Shown one piece after another: positions 46,375 to 58,811 of a DNA stretch of 64,000 nt (position 1 is the first letter of the stretch; the number at the start of each line of letters is the position of its first letter). Under the pieces are notes generated by a model, which saw only the letters and a program-made list of their open reading frames with translations, did no database searches and was not told where the DNA came from. Source of the DNA: Ctena decussata (lineage: Eukaryota; Mollusca; Bivalvia; Lucinida; Lucinidae); NCBI GenBank assembly GCA_963989385.1, contig OZ022508.1:29782166-29846165 (forward strand). The letters are read 5' to 3'. The position numbers and the translations under genes are program-made.

Positions 46375-46930
46375 TTTTATTATATACCTATCAATGATAC
46401 ACCCTTTGAACTGTCAGTTTTCTGGTCATCTGATACAGAACGCCGTGTCAAACTGACGTTTTCTGAATCCGTATCACAATCCTTTAAAACGAGGCTATGT
46501 GTGAGTTCCAGCTTCGGGCGCGTCATTGTTTAACGTGCATCGTAGAACGATAACCAGAGATACAGGACTTGTGACGTAATGTCAACAAACACGTAAAAAT
46601 GGCGCGCCTCGATTGATCAGTCGGCATTATTTGTCTCACGACTATCTACATACCTCTGCCGCGCAGGGTCAATTCCGGGCCGATGCATTAGCTCTGGCAA
46701 GTATGAATGCTTGGCTGTTCCCTAAGGTATATAATAAACAAATTATTATAATAGTAACTTGATCTGGCGTACTGTATCACGTCTCGTAGATGAGCTCATA
46801 ACATCGGATCACCCTCGACGCAAGCGTCTCGGGTGATCCGATGGTATGAGCTCATCAACTCGACGTGATACGGTACGCCAGATCAAGTTAGTATTATAAT
46901 AATGTGTATTTAACATTTCATAATTATTAA
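46375..46930. mobile_element. Insertion carrying a large palindrome
   Basis: Interrupts the tandem units above: the repeat reads up to about 46375 and resumes near 46960. The left two thirds are GC-richer than the surroundings (for example AAAATGGCGCGCCTCG); the right third is the palindrome. Exact ends not resolved. Confidence 0.5.
46742..46903. repeat. 162-bp near-perfect palindrome
   Basis: Arms centred between 46822 and 46823. ATTATTATAATAGTAACTTG at the left pairs with its complement at the right end, with one mismatch. Then CTGGCGTACTGTATCACGTC, GATGAGCTCATA and CATCGGATCACCC pair through to a GACGCAAGCGTC centre. Virtually no loop. Confidence 0.9.
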
Positions 46931-47464
46931 TAGTCCATGAAAAATGAGCGCACCTATTTTAGACTTACCCCCTTTTGTTGAAAAGAAAAGGAAGTCTTTT
47001 TCACCATGATATCTGGAATAATACTTGAGCAAGGATGATTTTATCACATATGCTGGTTGATGGTGAGATGTGCAAGAAAGGATAAATTCTTATGCAAATT
47101 TTATCACATTATCATTGAGTTATGGCCCTTGTTTGCATTTGGCATTTTCTAACTTTCGAACTACCTGACATACGAAACAGATATTTTGTATATAAGTAGT
47201 TTTTAATATGTAAATTATTTTGGTAACGTAGTTGTTCACCCTGATGGTTAGTATTTAGCAGCTTCTGGGCTCACAAAACAACTAGGCGTAGGGTTTGGAA
47301 ATTACATGTATGAATAGATCACGTCAAATTGGTAGTTTTAGAGTAACCTTCCCCTGGTAGATGATATTACCACGATATCTCATATAGTTTTTACGCTACG
47401 ATGATGAAATTTTATGTACAGATTGGTTGTGAGATATGCAAAAACTGATTAACTTGTGGGCAAA

Positions 47465-48185
47465 GGACCTCTGACAGTTTCCATGCAAATTTGCCTATTT
47501 TTCAACAAATTACTGCCGCTTTCTTGGGAATTCAAAAATAAAAATTTTAGCATTAACGGGTAGACTTATCCATTATAAAGAGGTTTTGATATTGCTTTTG
47601 AACAAGTATTACATCTGCATACTAACTTCTCACTGATTCTCGCAAGAGGGGTAAGTAAAATTTTCAGTCATCCTAAATACATATTTTTTCGGTTTTTCTT
47701 ATTTAATGAATTTTATTTGTTAAATATGCTTAAAACAAAGTAAAACTCTATAGACGCTCATAGTATGCAATAATATGTAAATAAAAAGTATGGTAGTCGT
47801 ATATTTAGACTTATAGGGTCTAATTACCCCACCCACTTTTCAGTTTTTCAGCTGTGGACTATCTTTCCCCCCCCCGTGCCTCAGCTCGCCGCTCATATAT
47901 AATGTGCATATTGACAGTACACATATGCATGCAAAGTGGCTTGCTGAGGCACGGGGGGGGGAAAGCATCTTTATAAAACTTTTCCTATTTTCCATACATT
48001 CAATGGTAAAAACTTGCCTTTTACACCAAAAATCTTAGTCTGCATATGATATAATTGAAAAATTATTTTTGTGTCACTTATAAGGAGTTCAGACCAACAC
48101 ATTTCAATGAAACTTTTGAAGTATGCAGAAAGTTCATTTTTCCCGATTTTTATGGGCAAATCTACATTACAACTGTCAGAGGTCC
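47465..48185 (-). mobile_element. Poly-C hairpin element, copy 2 (721 bp)
   Basis: Inverted relative to copy 1. TIRs GGACCTCTGACAGTT and AACTGTCAGAGGTCC are intact. The central hairpin has nine C (47867-47875) then GTGCCTCAGC, and GCTGAGGCAC (47943-47952) then nine G. Confidence 0.9.
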
Positions 48186-48350
48186 TTTCACAAAACATTA
48201 CTTATAGTAGGGTGCATTTAATGGCTAAAATGAAGGTGGGGTGGAAATAAAAGTATAACAAAACATGACATATACCAAAATGTACCTTATAGTCTGTAGT
48301 TTGTTAAAGCAATGCGATACATTGCCGTAAGTTGGTGCGGGCCGAGGTAT

Positions 48351-48372
48351 CCAAGATGGCGTCCAAGATGGC
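48351..48372 (+). promoter_or_regulatory. Tandem YY1-type sites
   Basis: CCAAGATGGC occurs twice, 12 bp apart (48351-48360 and 48363-48372), matching the YY1 core AAGATGGC. No gene start could be tied to it. Confidence 0.4.
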
Positions 48373-50106
48373 TGCCATTGATAGAAACAGGGGCTGGAGA
48401 TATTTAGTTTGTAGTAACTCTCTTAAAACTGTGTTTACAACAAATCAAACACTATGAATGTGCCTAAATGTAAGAAAAGTAATTAAAGAGTTATTTATAT
48501 GGCTTTTAGATCTCAATGTCAAGGTCATTTTCAAGGTCAAAGGTTAAATTGGTATAAAAACATCACGGGTACAACTCTATCCTTTTAAGATTTCTATATG
48601 TGTTTTAACGTTCCGATTTGTATTCCGTATTACACGTCTAGGATAAGTCCTCGAATATATAAACAAAAAGGTGCGCCATCATTTGTTACCATTGATACAG
48701 ACAGGAGAAACGTCAAGATGACTTCTGGTTCAAAGATTGCCACCATTGTGAGAAACACGGACTTGGGATGTCCAATTTATTTGCGTTTCCTAAATGCTTA
48801 TTTTACAGCAAAGAAAAAAAAATATTTTCTTTATGTGAAAAGAGTTTATTAAACATGCATTCCAGTCGCTTTTTGATATCAAGTTCAAGGCCATATAAGG
48901 GTCAACACGTCAAGCTGCTAAAAAACAAATTGTTCCAACTACATTCACGTAAAAAACTCAATATTCTGTTGTATGTTCCCTTTCACTCTATCATACTACA
49001 CTTCTATTATTAGCCCTTAACAATATTCAGATTCGAAAATGTCTCAACATTGGTAATCATGAATACACATAAGGGGTTTAAGCCCGTAATACGGATTACA
49101 AAGTCATGTTACCTATGATTGTGTTTCCTAAAGACCACTATAATCTGATGACGTAATCGTTTTCGCATTTTGTTTGTTATATGCTTTTTCCCTTATCAAA
49201 TCATCTTTAATTATTATAATAATTACAATATGGCTGATTATTTTATCATTAGCTACTAGCAGTAGTTACGTTAATAACAAATTTATGATCTCACCTCTTA
49301 CAATATTCTTTATCAACTTGCTCGACTGCCTCTCAGGAAACTCGTCTGATTTAATATTCTGACAATTCTTAAAAAAATATTGAATGATACATGTTTACAC
49401 ATCAGCCAATCAGTTGTAGCATATTACTCGTGTTTTGAACATGATAAAGAAAGAAGTCTCTCAAATTTATAACGATTTAAAATTTAACACATTTTAAAGA
49501 CATACAATCTTACGTGTTGGTTCTTCATTTTATTAGCCTAAATCAATAACTTAAATGACATGACCTAAAGCTACTCAGTTTTATTGTGATTTCCATGGCA
49601 TTAGCATAGGTGATGTCAGGTTGTGTTAAGCATAAAAGATACATAAGTCAACAGGTAAAAGATAAGGCTGCAGCTGCTGCCGTTGTATGCCGGCATTTTT
49701 GCATGTAGGGGTAACATCAATTTTCATTTGGTCGCTTAAATGAAGTAAAAGCTTCAGCAGCTTTGTTTCGCTGAGTGTAAAATTGCAATAATACATGTAT
49801 AAGTAATCTATACTACATGATACGACTATAAAACTACAATAATGCAAGTAATCTACAATATTAGACATGGCGTTAATTGTTGCATCAAAGAAATTGGTAT
49901 ATCATGACCACAGAAGTACAAAAATAATGCAGACAGAAATACAAACTGAAATTTAAAGATTAATAATATAGAAAGCACGAATATCTGTCAGAGCTATCTT
50001 GAAGACCTACTTGCAGAATTCACTTATTTTTGTACGACTACAGACATACTTTACGTTACCAAATAAAAAAAATGTTGCTTTATTGAAAACAAATAGTTTA
50101 TAGGCC
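48373..50106. other. No gene supported
   Basis: Near 48522-48546 there are AGGTCA half sites, including the DR1-like AGGTCAAAGGTTA. Open frames at 48598-49013 and elsewhere are AT-driven and lack splice logic. Confidence 0.4.
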
Positions 50107-53100
50107 ATGAGCCAAATATGGTTTACCTCCCCCCCCCCCCCGGGGGAATTTCGTAGACCATACTTTTCTTAAAGCCCAGCATCTTAAAAGTATTTTGCAG
50201 CATGTTAGCCCTCTGGCGAGTGGGGCGTTAAGCTGTAACAGCCTGTTACAAAAGTTACCCATTAAAAAAATAAACATAAAATAAAAATGATCAAAAATTA
50301 TAAAAAAAAATAGAAGTCACTTTCTTATGTTTTAAGTTATAGTAGAGTCTAATAGAACAATCCAGTAGCTAAAAGTTATGATGTTTAACAGGTCACTTTA
50401 GCCTACATGGTGTCATATACGTGACTTTTGTCTTTACACTCCATTAAAATTGCTATGTCTATCCAAAATACTTTCTTTTTGTAAGTTACTCCTTTATTAT
50501 TAGACATATATTTGTTACTGTATTAAAGACAATTTATTGATCTTTTCAATTCTGCAAAAATTATTATCCTATCTTGTATACTTAATGAGATATTGGATGT
50601 TTAACACAGTACCCCCTTATAAATGTTCCATAATACAATTATCACTTTCTGTATAATTCAAGTGCTTGAACTACACCGTATGAATTAGAAAACAACAGTA
50701 AACGGTAATATTGAATATGCCAGCCTATCTAAACAGCAAGAAACAGTTCCACAATATTTTGAACGCATTTTAGTCGGCCATAATGATCGATTATATACGT
50801 TACCGAGGGCTATTTTTGTTAAACTCGTATAATTTGACGATAGAATCATTTTATTTTCGTTGATAGCAGTTTCTTCATAAAATAATCTTTAAATATAGAA
50901 GAAAAAAATGCATTCTGGTTTATTTTCTATGATAAGTCATTACTAGTAGTAACGTAAATAACATAAACATTTAAAATATTTCATTATAATACCTTTAATC
51001 AGGTTTTTTCCCACTGTCACATAAAAAAACAATAACATATGTAAGTCTGGGTTTTCTTATGATATATTGTGTACTTGGACCTAGCAACACTCCTCTCAGT
51101 TATTACTTTTAGGGATTCATGAGGTGTGTTTTATATGTGATTAAACACAGTATACTACAAATTGTAATGTTAAGGGCATTGACATATTCTGCACATGTAA
51201 AACGTTTTTTTTTTTTGCTGGCAACTTTGTTATTATATTAAAAATAGAAGTATTTCATAATGACATTGCCCAGTTTGCTTCTTTTACAATATGTACATCT
51301 GAGTTCTAGAGACAGTAACATACGTGAAATTTTGTTAAATACAACATAAATAAAATAAATAAAACAAAATACCACATCAGAAAAGATAAAAATGATATAG
51401 CCGCAGCTAAGCCAGCATAGATTTTGCATATAGGGCTCGAATAAAATGATACACAATCAGTTTGATAACATTAAAAGCTAAGCGCTTTTGACGTGTTTAG
51501 TATAAAATTATAAAATAATCAGTAATTAACAATGCAAATGGAGTACCACCTTGTTTATTGACAGGATTTGGTATATTTTTTACATGCACACTGAAAAAAA
51601 AAACTATAAAGCAGAACAGTAAACCTGAAGTTTGAAGAATTAAGCCAAATACAGTTCTGCATCAAAGCTAATGTAGATATTTACTGGCAGCGTATACTTA
51701 CTTTTGTAAGACTTTCGTACATTTTACGTTACCAAGGGAAATAACATTGCGGAGTTACAGTTAAGAAACAAACTTTTGAAAATAATTAATGGTAGTGTCA
51801 ATACATTACTTTATTTAGTTAATTTATGTAACTATCAATAACGTGTCAACCAGGAGTTAGGGAAAATAGTATCAGAAACATTTAATACAGAAAAGAGACA
51901 CTGGCTGTTTACTAGCATACTGTAGCAATCTATAAATGTTATGTTTTAGATGATCTATATTTCTATGCTTTTGTTTCTTTCTCTTTAAAGTCTAACTACT
52001 TTCGATCATCTCTTAAAGAATCTAACTACATTCAACCATCTATTAAATCATCTATTCACCAAAGAACATAAAGATACGTTTAATTGGACAAAAATGTTGT
52101 TGTTTTTCTAGGAAAAATGTTCCAGTAGCTCTGCACACATAATGAAATGGCAAATGAAAATGACAGAATATATTAATGTTGGTCCTCGCTGTTCAGATAT
52201 CTATGAGAAAATCTTTGTTGTTCTCCTTCAGAATGTATTCGCTTACACTGTAGTTATGCTTTGCAGCATAATACTGAGAACAAAAAAAAAGAAAAGGAAA
52301 GAAAGACCGAACAAGTAACGTATACAACGTATTCATTGCGAGTTTATGGATTCTTCATTTCCGATATCCTAAACTAGCAATACAGTATTTCTAAAGAGCA
52401 AATAATCAAACAATAGAAATAGTGCATACCTATACATGCCAAGAAAGGGTAACCTAAATAACTAACTGCAGTTGATCTCTGTGACCTTGTATTGCCATAT
52501 TGTTTGCTTTTTAGCAATAAATAAGCTTGAAAATTGCTTATTGATGATATCTTACTGCTTATCTCATCATCTTTGTCCAAATATGTTAAATACTGTTAGG
52601 GAATACAGCATTTTGGCAATATCCAAGCAACAATTCTAGTTGCTTACATACTGAAAAATTGTCTGACCGAAAGTTGTATCCGTAACACCTTTAGTCTTTG
52701 ATAGTAACAACAAGTGGGAATAAAACCATGGGGTTTGCAAAATTACCTGACCAGTTAAATATCTGTAACAACATAATGAAAAATAGAACTCCTGAACAAG
52801 CTGATGACAGAATGATGTATGCGTTATAAAGTATGTCACTTTCTAGCAGCCTTAAATTTTCACACAGTTAATAGTTTGTAATGTATTTGATGGCCGGGAG
52901 CTGCATTAACAAATCACGTAGATCACAAATTAACATGTAAGTTATGATCACGGGAGCCACACATATTTGCTAACCTATGTAAAGCAGTTACTGTGCATAG
53001 AGGCTCATGGCTGACGATTCGACAGACAGCATAGCCAAAAAGGTGTTTATCCCTGTTGGGAGAGTTGGTACTGCTTTTGATTGCCTCGGCTGGCAGTCAC

Positions 53101-54385
53101 AGTTGCATATTTGTATGTAGAGTAATTGAATGGTTCAGCCAACAGCACAGGGAGCGAAACTGGTTTTATCCCCATCATGACGAGAACCTAAATATTAATC
53201 AGTTGCAGCATATATCAACTCTTACTTATTTCATTCTATGCATAAAATTAAAAGAAATCATTTTTATGAAGTCACTTTTAAGTGAAACTGAATTGAAGGC
53301 AAGGTCGAACTGCTTCAGCTATAACAATCTATGTGCGTCTTGCTGAGTTCTTGTGTATTTCAAATAGCTAAATTGCCATCTGACTACCAGTGGTAAGCTA
53401 ATACTACAGCCTTGAATAATTCATATTGCCCAGGAACTAAATTTTTGATAACAGATGACTCACAAATCTTATTCCCCGACATATTACAATTATGTAACGT
53501 AACGTTACTGTTAGATTTCTTTTTAAATATACACTATCCAATGTTTTTTTATAGTTTGAAGACATATAACATTGGCGTTTCTTCATATTTACATATACAA
53601 CAGTGTCTACTTAAGACATAATACATATAATATTAAAAATGAAATGCAGCTTATGTTGGCTTTCTTAGCTTTTCTCGTCATTTTGTAGGTTAAATTCTTC
53701 AAAAATAAGATAGTTTCTGTCCACATTTAATATCGCCACTGCTAACTGATGCCTAACTTAATCTAAGCTGGACATGAATCAAAGAAGATTGATGGAGCAC
53801 GTATAAACTTCAGTCCACCAATTCAGCTATTTGTCTGGTTGTTTTTCCCCGAATTTTTTGTTGTGGTTATATACGTTACATATTTATTGTGACTGCTGAC
53901 GAGTTTAGTAAGACTTTAGTTTGTTTGTTTTTTTATACAAGAGTATTGAAGCAGTCATATATAGGACAATTACTTTTCTCTTCACTTCAGTTCTTACAAT
54001 TTGCTCCTTACATTACATGTATTTAGATACTGAAGGGCAAAAACGTCAAATACAATGTAAACTACGTTATACGGGTTAGTCAACTTATCCTTGACAATGT
54101 CAGTTACCTTGAAACAGCGATTTATGTACTAGCAGACAAAATCCAACATTATTTAGGGCGAATACTAACATGTGTATACCAATGTGTATTTTCTATTATA
54201 ACGTGAATATGTAAATTTGGGTAGTGTAGTTAACGTTGACGTTACATGTTAATGCCCCAGCGTTCAGAGGGCTAACATGTGTCATTTTGTTTCATATATA
54301 ATGTAGTTTCATAAAATCATAGTGTCCAACAAAATTCCCCCTGGGGGGCGGGGTGGAGGGGGGTCTATGGTCAGCTCAAGGTCTA
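50107..54385. repeat. 4.3-kb AT-rich block bounded by inverted repeats
   Basis: The left edge (50107-50250) and right edge (54238-54385) are the same sequence in opposite orientation. Shared parts are the C/G homopolymer next to AATTCCCCC and the segment AGAGGGCTAACATG. Identity is partial. The inside is AT-rich with recurring ACGTTACC words (50048, 50796, 51726). It could be one large element with decayed TIRs or two insertions of a small repeat. No transposase seen. Confidence 0.4.
52193..52273 (-). CDS. Candidate terminal exon, unknown gene
   Basis: A strong acceptor (TTTTTTTTGTTCTCAG) precedes 26 codons in phase 0 (YYAAKHNYSVSEYILKE, then NNKDFLIDI) and TGA. A further phase-0 stretch upstream (about 52600-52440, reading LDKDDEISSKISSISN) follows CCCTAACAG. 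The implied introns would be only about 55 nt in places, so the model is weak. It lies inside the inverted-repeat-bounded block and could belong to it. Confidence 0.25.
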   Translation of the reverse strand, partial: YYAAKHNYSVSEYILKENNKDFLIDI

Positions 54386-55689
54386 TTAGATCAAGGAATA
54401 ACACCATTGTGTTTATCAAATAGATGTATCTTATTTAGTCCATTTATATGCAGTTTTTAATTTATTACAAATTTCCGACAAATACATACATTTGTGAAAA
54501 CAAACATATATATAAATGTCTTAGGATTGGATGTAGGCTAGGCCTATATTTATCCTCTCCTAGACGGCTGTTAACAAGTACATACGATACATATATAAAT
54601 ACTTATGAGAGTAGTAAGAATTTGCAAAATATGTACTTATATAACATCAATCATTTGCTAAACTCATATATTGAATAGATGCGTCCAAAAATATTCTATG
54701 GAAGGAATGAAAAAGATAGAAGAGGACGAGAGAAGAAGACGGAGAAGAAGAAGATGATGATGATAAGAAACGAATGATGTAGAGGGTCTGCCAGTACGTG
54801 AAAGGGGTTTATAACATTGAGATCTTGCAACTCGTGAGAAAAATAGTCTAGATTTACTAAAACTTGCCTTTTGATTGCAGTTTTAAATGTTTATATATGG
54901 AGCATGATCTTAAAGTATGGTTCAGAAACACGGGAGAACTAGAAAATGTGTTTGTAAAAGACTATGCCCCCAACTATATGCCTGACTCTAACAAGATCAA
55001 TGAAAAGAAACAAAAATACAATTGTGCTATTTTTTTATTTTCTACCTATCTCTGAAATATCGAAACCAAAGCAGTTACGGTTCTTGAGTAATAGATCAAC
55101 CATAAAACAATATGAAAATAGGCTCTGCTTTTAGGCAAGCACATCGCTGTTTACAATGTATGGGTGGTATGATAAAGCCTCTTTGGCTGTCACCATGTAA
55201 ACTCTAAAGTTTCAGACAAAACTGCATAGTCGAAGTGTAAACCCTGATCTGACTACTCATTGTATGATTCTGGATTCAATCTCACAAGTTGTGGTTTGAA
55301 ATTTGTAATAAAATTCTTGCAACTCAACAACTGCCAACTACGTCTGAAAAACGGACGAGAAACTGACCGAGAACAGCTTTCCCCACTTGATCTTTCTCCT
55401 CGGAAAACTGGCTATATTTTTTTTTCAGTTAGTTTCTTCTCTTTGACACTTTCTATTTCCTTCAAACTTCACCCAACGTTCAGCCTCCTTTGTGAATCAC
55501 CATGTAGTGATCTACGCACAAAAGCGGTAAACGTTGACGCCATCTTGATTTTTGGAACTGAATGTTTGACATCTTTACATAACGTAGGGACAGAAATATG
55601 TCACTCCCGTTTGGTGTCCCTACGAAAGAAATTCTATTGAAAGTAATGTAATTTAAAGGCAAAAATATGCTTTACCAATCCTCTAGCAT
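54386..55689. other. No gene supported; purine-rich tract
   Basis: A GAAGAAGACGGAGAAGAAGA tract lies near 54715-54765. Around 55050-55100, 'ATCTCTGAAATATCGAAACC..CAGTTACGGTTCTTGAG' resembles a fragment of the tandem element that follows. The 126-codon frame at 55260-55640 has no support. Confidence 0.4.
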
Positions 55690-58235
55690 AGCTCGGAGCT
55701 TTGAATTGCAGGGGCTATGCGCATGCGAGTGCTTGCTATTATGTACAGACATGAAAAGGGACATAACTCTGTCAATCATGAATGCAACATAACGTAACCA
55801 TCATCAGATTGATTGGTATATCAAATACTATTCATATACCAAAATGAAATGTCTAGGTCAATCAGTTCAAAAGTTGAAAAACTGCCAAAGTTAATCAAGG
55901 GCCGTCATTCAGTTAATAGTTACAAAATTAGCTCAATACCTAATCAGGTGATCTACACCTTAGACCCTATCAGAATGCCAAATATGTACAGCCTAGCTCA
56001 AATGCTTTTTTGCTTTTTCCAAAATTTTGCTAACAAACTTACACTAAATTTTTCAAGAAGGGGCTGAACTCTCTCAATAATGACCTCAACATACATGTAG
56101 CTTGATTACCATCAAAATGATCACCACACCACATACTATTACTACATCAAAAATCAGGTCTCTAGGTCAAACGGTTCATCAGTTGGAAAAATGCCAAAGT
56201 TAACAGAGGGCATAATTCAGTCATTTTTAGCCCAAAAGTTAATCAGGTTGGGTACACCTAAGACCCTACTATTATGCTAAAAAAGAACAACCTATTTCAA
56301 ATACTTTTTCCAAAATTTTGCTAACAAACTTACATTTAATTTTTCAAAAAGGGGCCATAACTTTAAAACTACATGGTCGATGGAAAAGAAAAAAAAAATA
56401 TGGGTCTGCTTATTTTTATGGTCTATCCACCTATGAAAGATCAATGCTCCAGCAGTTTCAGTTCTTAAGTAATGGATCATATCTGAGATGTTTTGCAAAA
56501 TAAGAAAAAGGGGCATAACTCTGTCAATAATGAACTCAACACAATGTAATTATCATCAAAATTATTGACACATCAGATACTGTAAGTATATCAAAAATCA
56601 GGTCTCTAGGTCAAACAATTCAAAGGTTGGAAAAATGCCCAATTTATTAAAGGGGCATAATTCAGTATTTTTTTACGAAATTAATCCAAAATTTAATCAA
56701 GTGATTTACACATTCAGTTCTACCAGTATGCTAAATATGAACAACCTAGCTTACATACTTTTTCCAAAATTTTGCTAACAAACTTTCATTTAATTTTTCG
56801 AAAAAGGGCCATAATTCTAAAATTAAAATCTGAAAAAGTTCCTTCAAGAGCAGAGAATACATACAGAAGCAGGAACATGGGCCAGACTACGTAGTTTCGG
56901 CTAATGAAGCCTCGTTAGTGACCCTGACAATATCTGGGTACGAAACAAGAAAAAAAAAAACATACTGTAATTTCTTAACTTTAATTAGGCAGTCGATTCA
57001 AAGACTGATTAATTTCAAAAGGATCCTAATAATGTAAAAGACGATGATCTAGACTAATAGTCTAAATCGATCTCAAATTTTAGATAACTCAGAATCTATC
57101 CTCTGATATCAAAGGATGTAAATGAAATATAATCTGCACTATGGATGATGTACGGGGAGACGTTTTACGGCCGCCACATTTCCAAAATTTTGCTAACAAA
57201 GTTTCATTTAATTTTTCGAAAAAGGACCATAACTCTAAAATTAAAATCTCAAAAAAGTTCCTTCAAAAGCAGAGAATGCATACAGAAGTAGAAACATGGG
57301 CCAGACTACGTTGTTTCGGCTAATGAAGCCTCGTCAGTGACCCTGACAATATCTGGGGACGAAACCAGAAAAAAATCATACTGTAATTTCTTAATTTTAA
57401 TTAGGCAGTCGATTCAAAGACTGATTAATTTCAAAAGGATCCAAATAATTTAAAAGACGATGATCTAGACTAATAGTCTAAATCGATCTCAAATTTTAGA
57501 TAACTCAGAAACTATCCTCTGATCTCAAAGGATGTAAATGAAATATAATCTGCACTATGGATGGTGTACGGGGCGACGTTTTACGGCCGCCACACGGCAC
57601 ATGGTTGATGGAAAAGAAAGAAAATATGGGTCTGCTTATTTTTTATGGGCTATCCACCTATGGAATATCAAGACTCCAGCAGTTACAGTTCTTGAGTAAT
57701 GGATCATACCTAAGATGTTTTGCAAAAATAAAAAAGGGGCATAACTCTGTCAGTAATGAACTCAACACAATGTAATTATCATCAAAATGATTGACACGTC
57801 AGATCCTATAAGTATACCAAAAATCAGGTCTCTAGGTTAAACAGTTCAAAATTTGGAAAAATGCCAAAGTTAAAAAAGGGGCATAATTCAGTCAATTTTT
57901 CACGAAATCAGCCCAAAAGTTAATCAAGTGATTTACACTGTTGGCCCTACCAGTATTCCAAATATGAACAACCTAGCTCAGATCCTTTTTCCAAAACTTC
58001 TTTGCTAACAAACTTACATTTAATTTTTCGAAAAAGAGGCATAACTCTGAAAGTACATGGCTGACGGAAAAGAGAAAAAATATGGGTTCCCTATTTTTTA
58101 TTAATGTATCCACCTATAGAATATCAAGACCCCAGCCTTTTCAGTTCCTAAGTTACAAAGCATACTTAAAGTGTTACGGACAGACGTTCCGGACGGACGG
58201 ACAAGCCAAAACAATATGCCCCCTCGTGTCATACA
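55690..58235 (+). mobile_element. Pearl-like tandem element, ~430-bp units, GGACGG end
   Basis: Units are marked by ATCAGGTCTCTAGGTCAAAC, GGGGCATAATTCAGT, CCAAAATTTTGCTAACAAAC and GGGTCTGCTTATTTTTATGG, recurring from about 55.7 kb. It ends in GGACAGACGTTCCGGACGGA near 58175 and a closing AATATGCCCCCTCG. Contains a later tandem duplication (56762-57594). Confidence 0.7.
56762..57594 (+). repeat. ~418-bp chimeric tandem duplication
   Basis: Copy 1 runs 56762-57179 and copy 2 57180-57594, a few percent diverged. Each joins a piece of the surrounding unit (TTCCAAAATTTTGCTAAC..) to a different sequence (GGGCCAGACTACGT.GTTTCGG.. and ..GACGTTTTACGGCCGCCACA). A foreign fragment was therefore captured before the duplication. 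Confidence 0.8.
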
Positions 58236-58811
58236 CTATTGCAGCAATATGGCGTCTGCCTATGAGGATTAATTTATGTATGGGGATCTTCTTCTATGTT
58301 TTTGTTCCTTTTTCTTTCTGGTCTGACAATGGCTTCTTGACACAGTCATTTAAAGGGTCACTTCAGCATGGATCTTGGATTAACTTTTAATTTGATATTT
58401 TCTATTTAACTCATAGTGTTCCACATTGTCCTGATTGCAAAAAGAAATCGCACATGAAAATTGATCGAATATTTTCATGTAGGGCAATGCTGCTGTAATA
58501 GATCTCAGCAATCCTTTAAATTTTAGTTATACCTTGCATCTTAGTAAAAAAGGGAGAAACAGCAGAAAAATGAAAAAAGTAACGTATACAATCATTTGTT
58601 AGTCTATGTTTTAATTTATCACAACTTATATGCACAAATAGTAAAACAATATTATAGTAATTGCATGCCAGTGATATGTCAATGTACTGGTCTAAATTAC
58701 TTTTCATCTTCCTGACTTTACATACACAATTTTGGGGGTAAAGTACTTCAAAAGAAATGATAAAGTTATTTCTAAGTTGTACCTGATCCGACGATGAGTG
58801 ATAGTTATGTC
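58236..58811. other. No gene supported
   Basis: AT-rich. The minus-strand frame at 58516-58923 starts in the SINE head to the right and is not a gene. Confidence 0.4.

Larger units (their letters stand above)
45490..47464 (+). repeat. Tandem-repeat element, three ~480-bp units
   Basis: Units share ATTCAGTAATTATGGAGTTG, ATTTTCTAACTT..CTTGACAT and a GAAGCTG segment (near 45714, 46194 and 47138). The third is displaced by about 0.55 kb of inserted sequence (46375-46930). A 151-codon open frame at 45904-46359 is translated repeat. Confidence 0.65.

Noticed and set aside
52636..52839. A full multi-exon gene with a 16-nt microexon on the minus strand
   Set aside because: Splice-like sites can be joined, but several implied introns are only about 50-60 nt and one acceptor is poor. 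Only the strongest terminal exon is listed, at low confidence.
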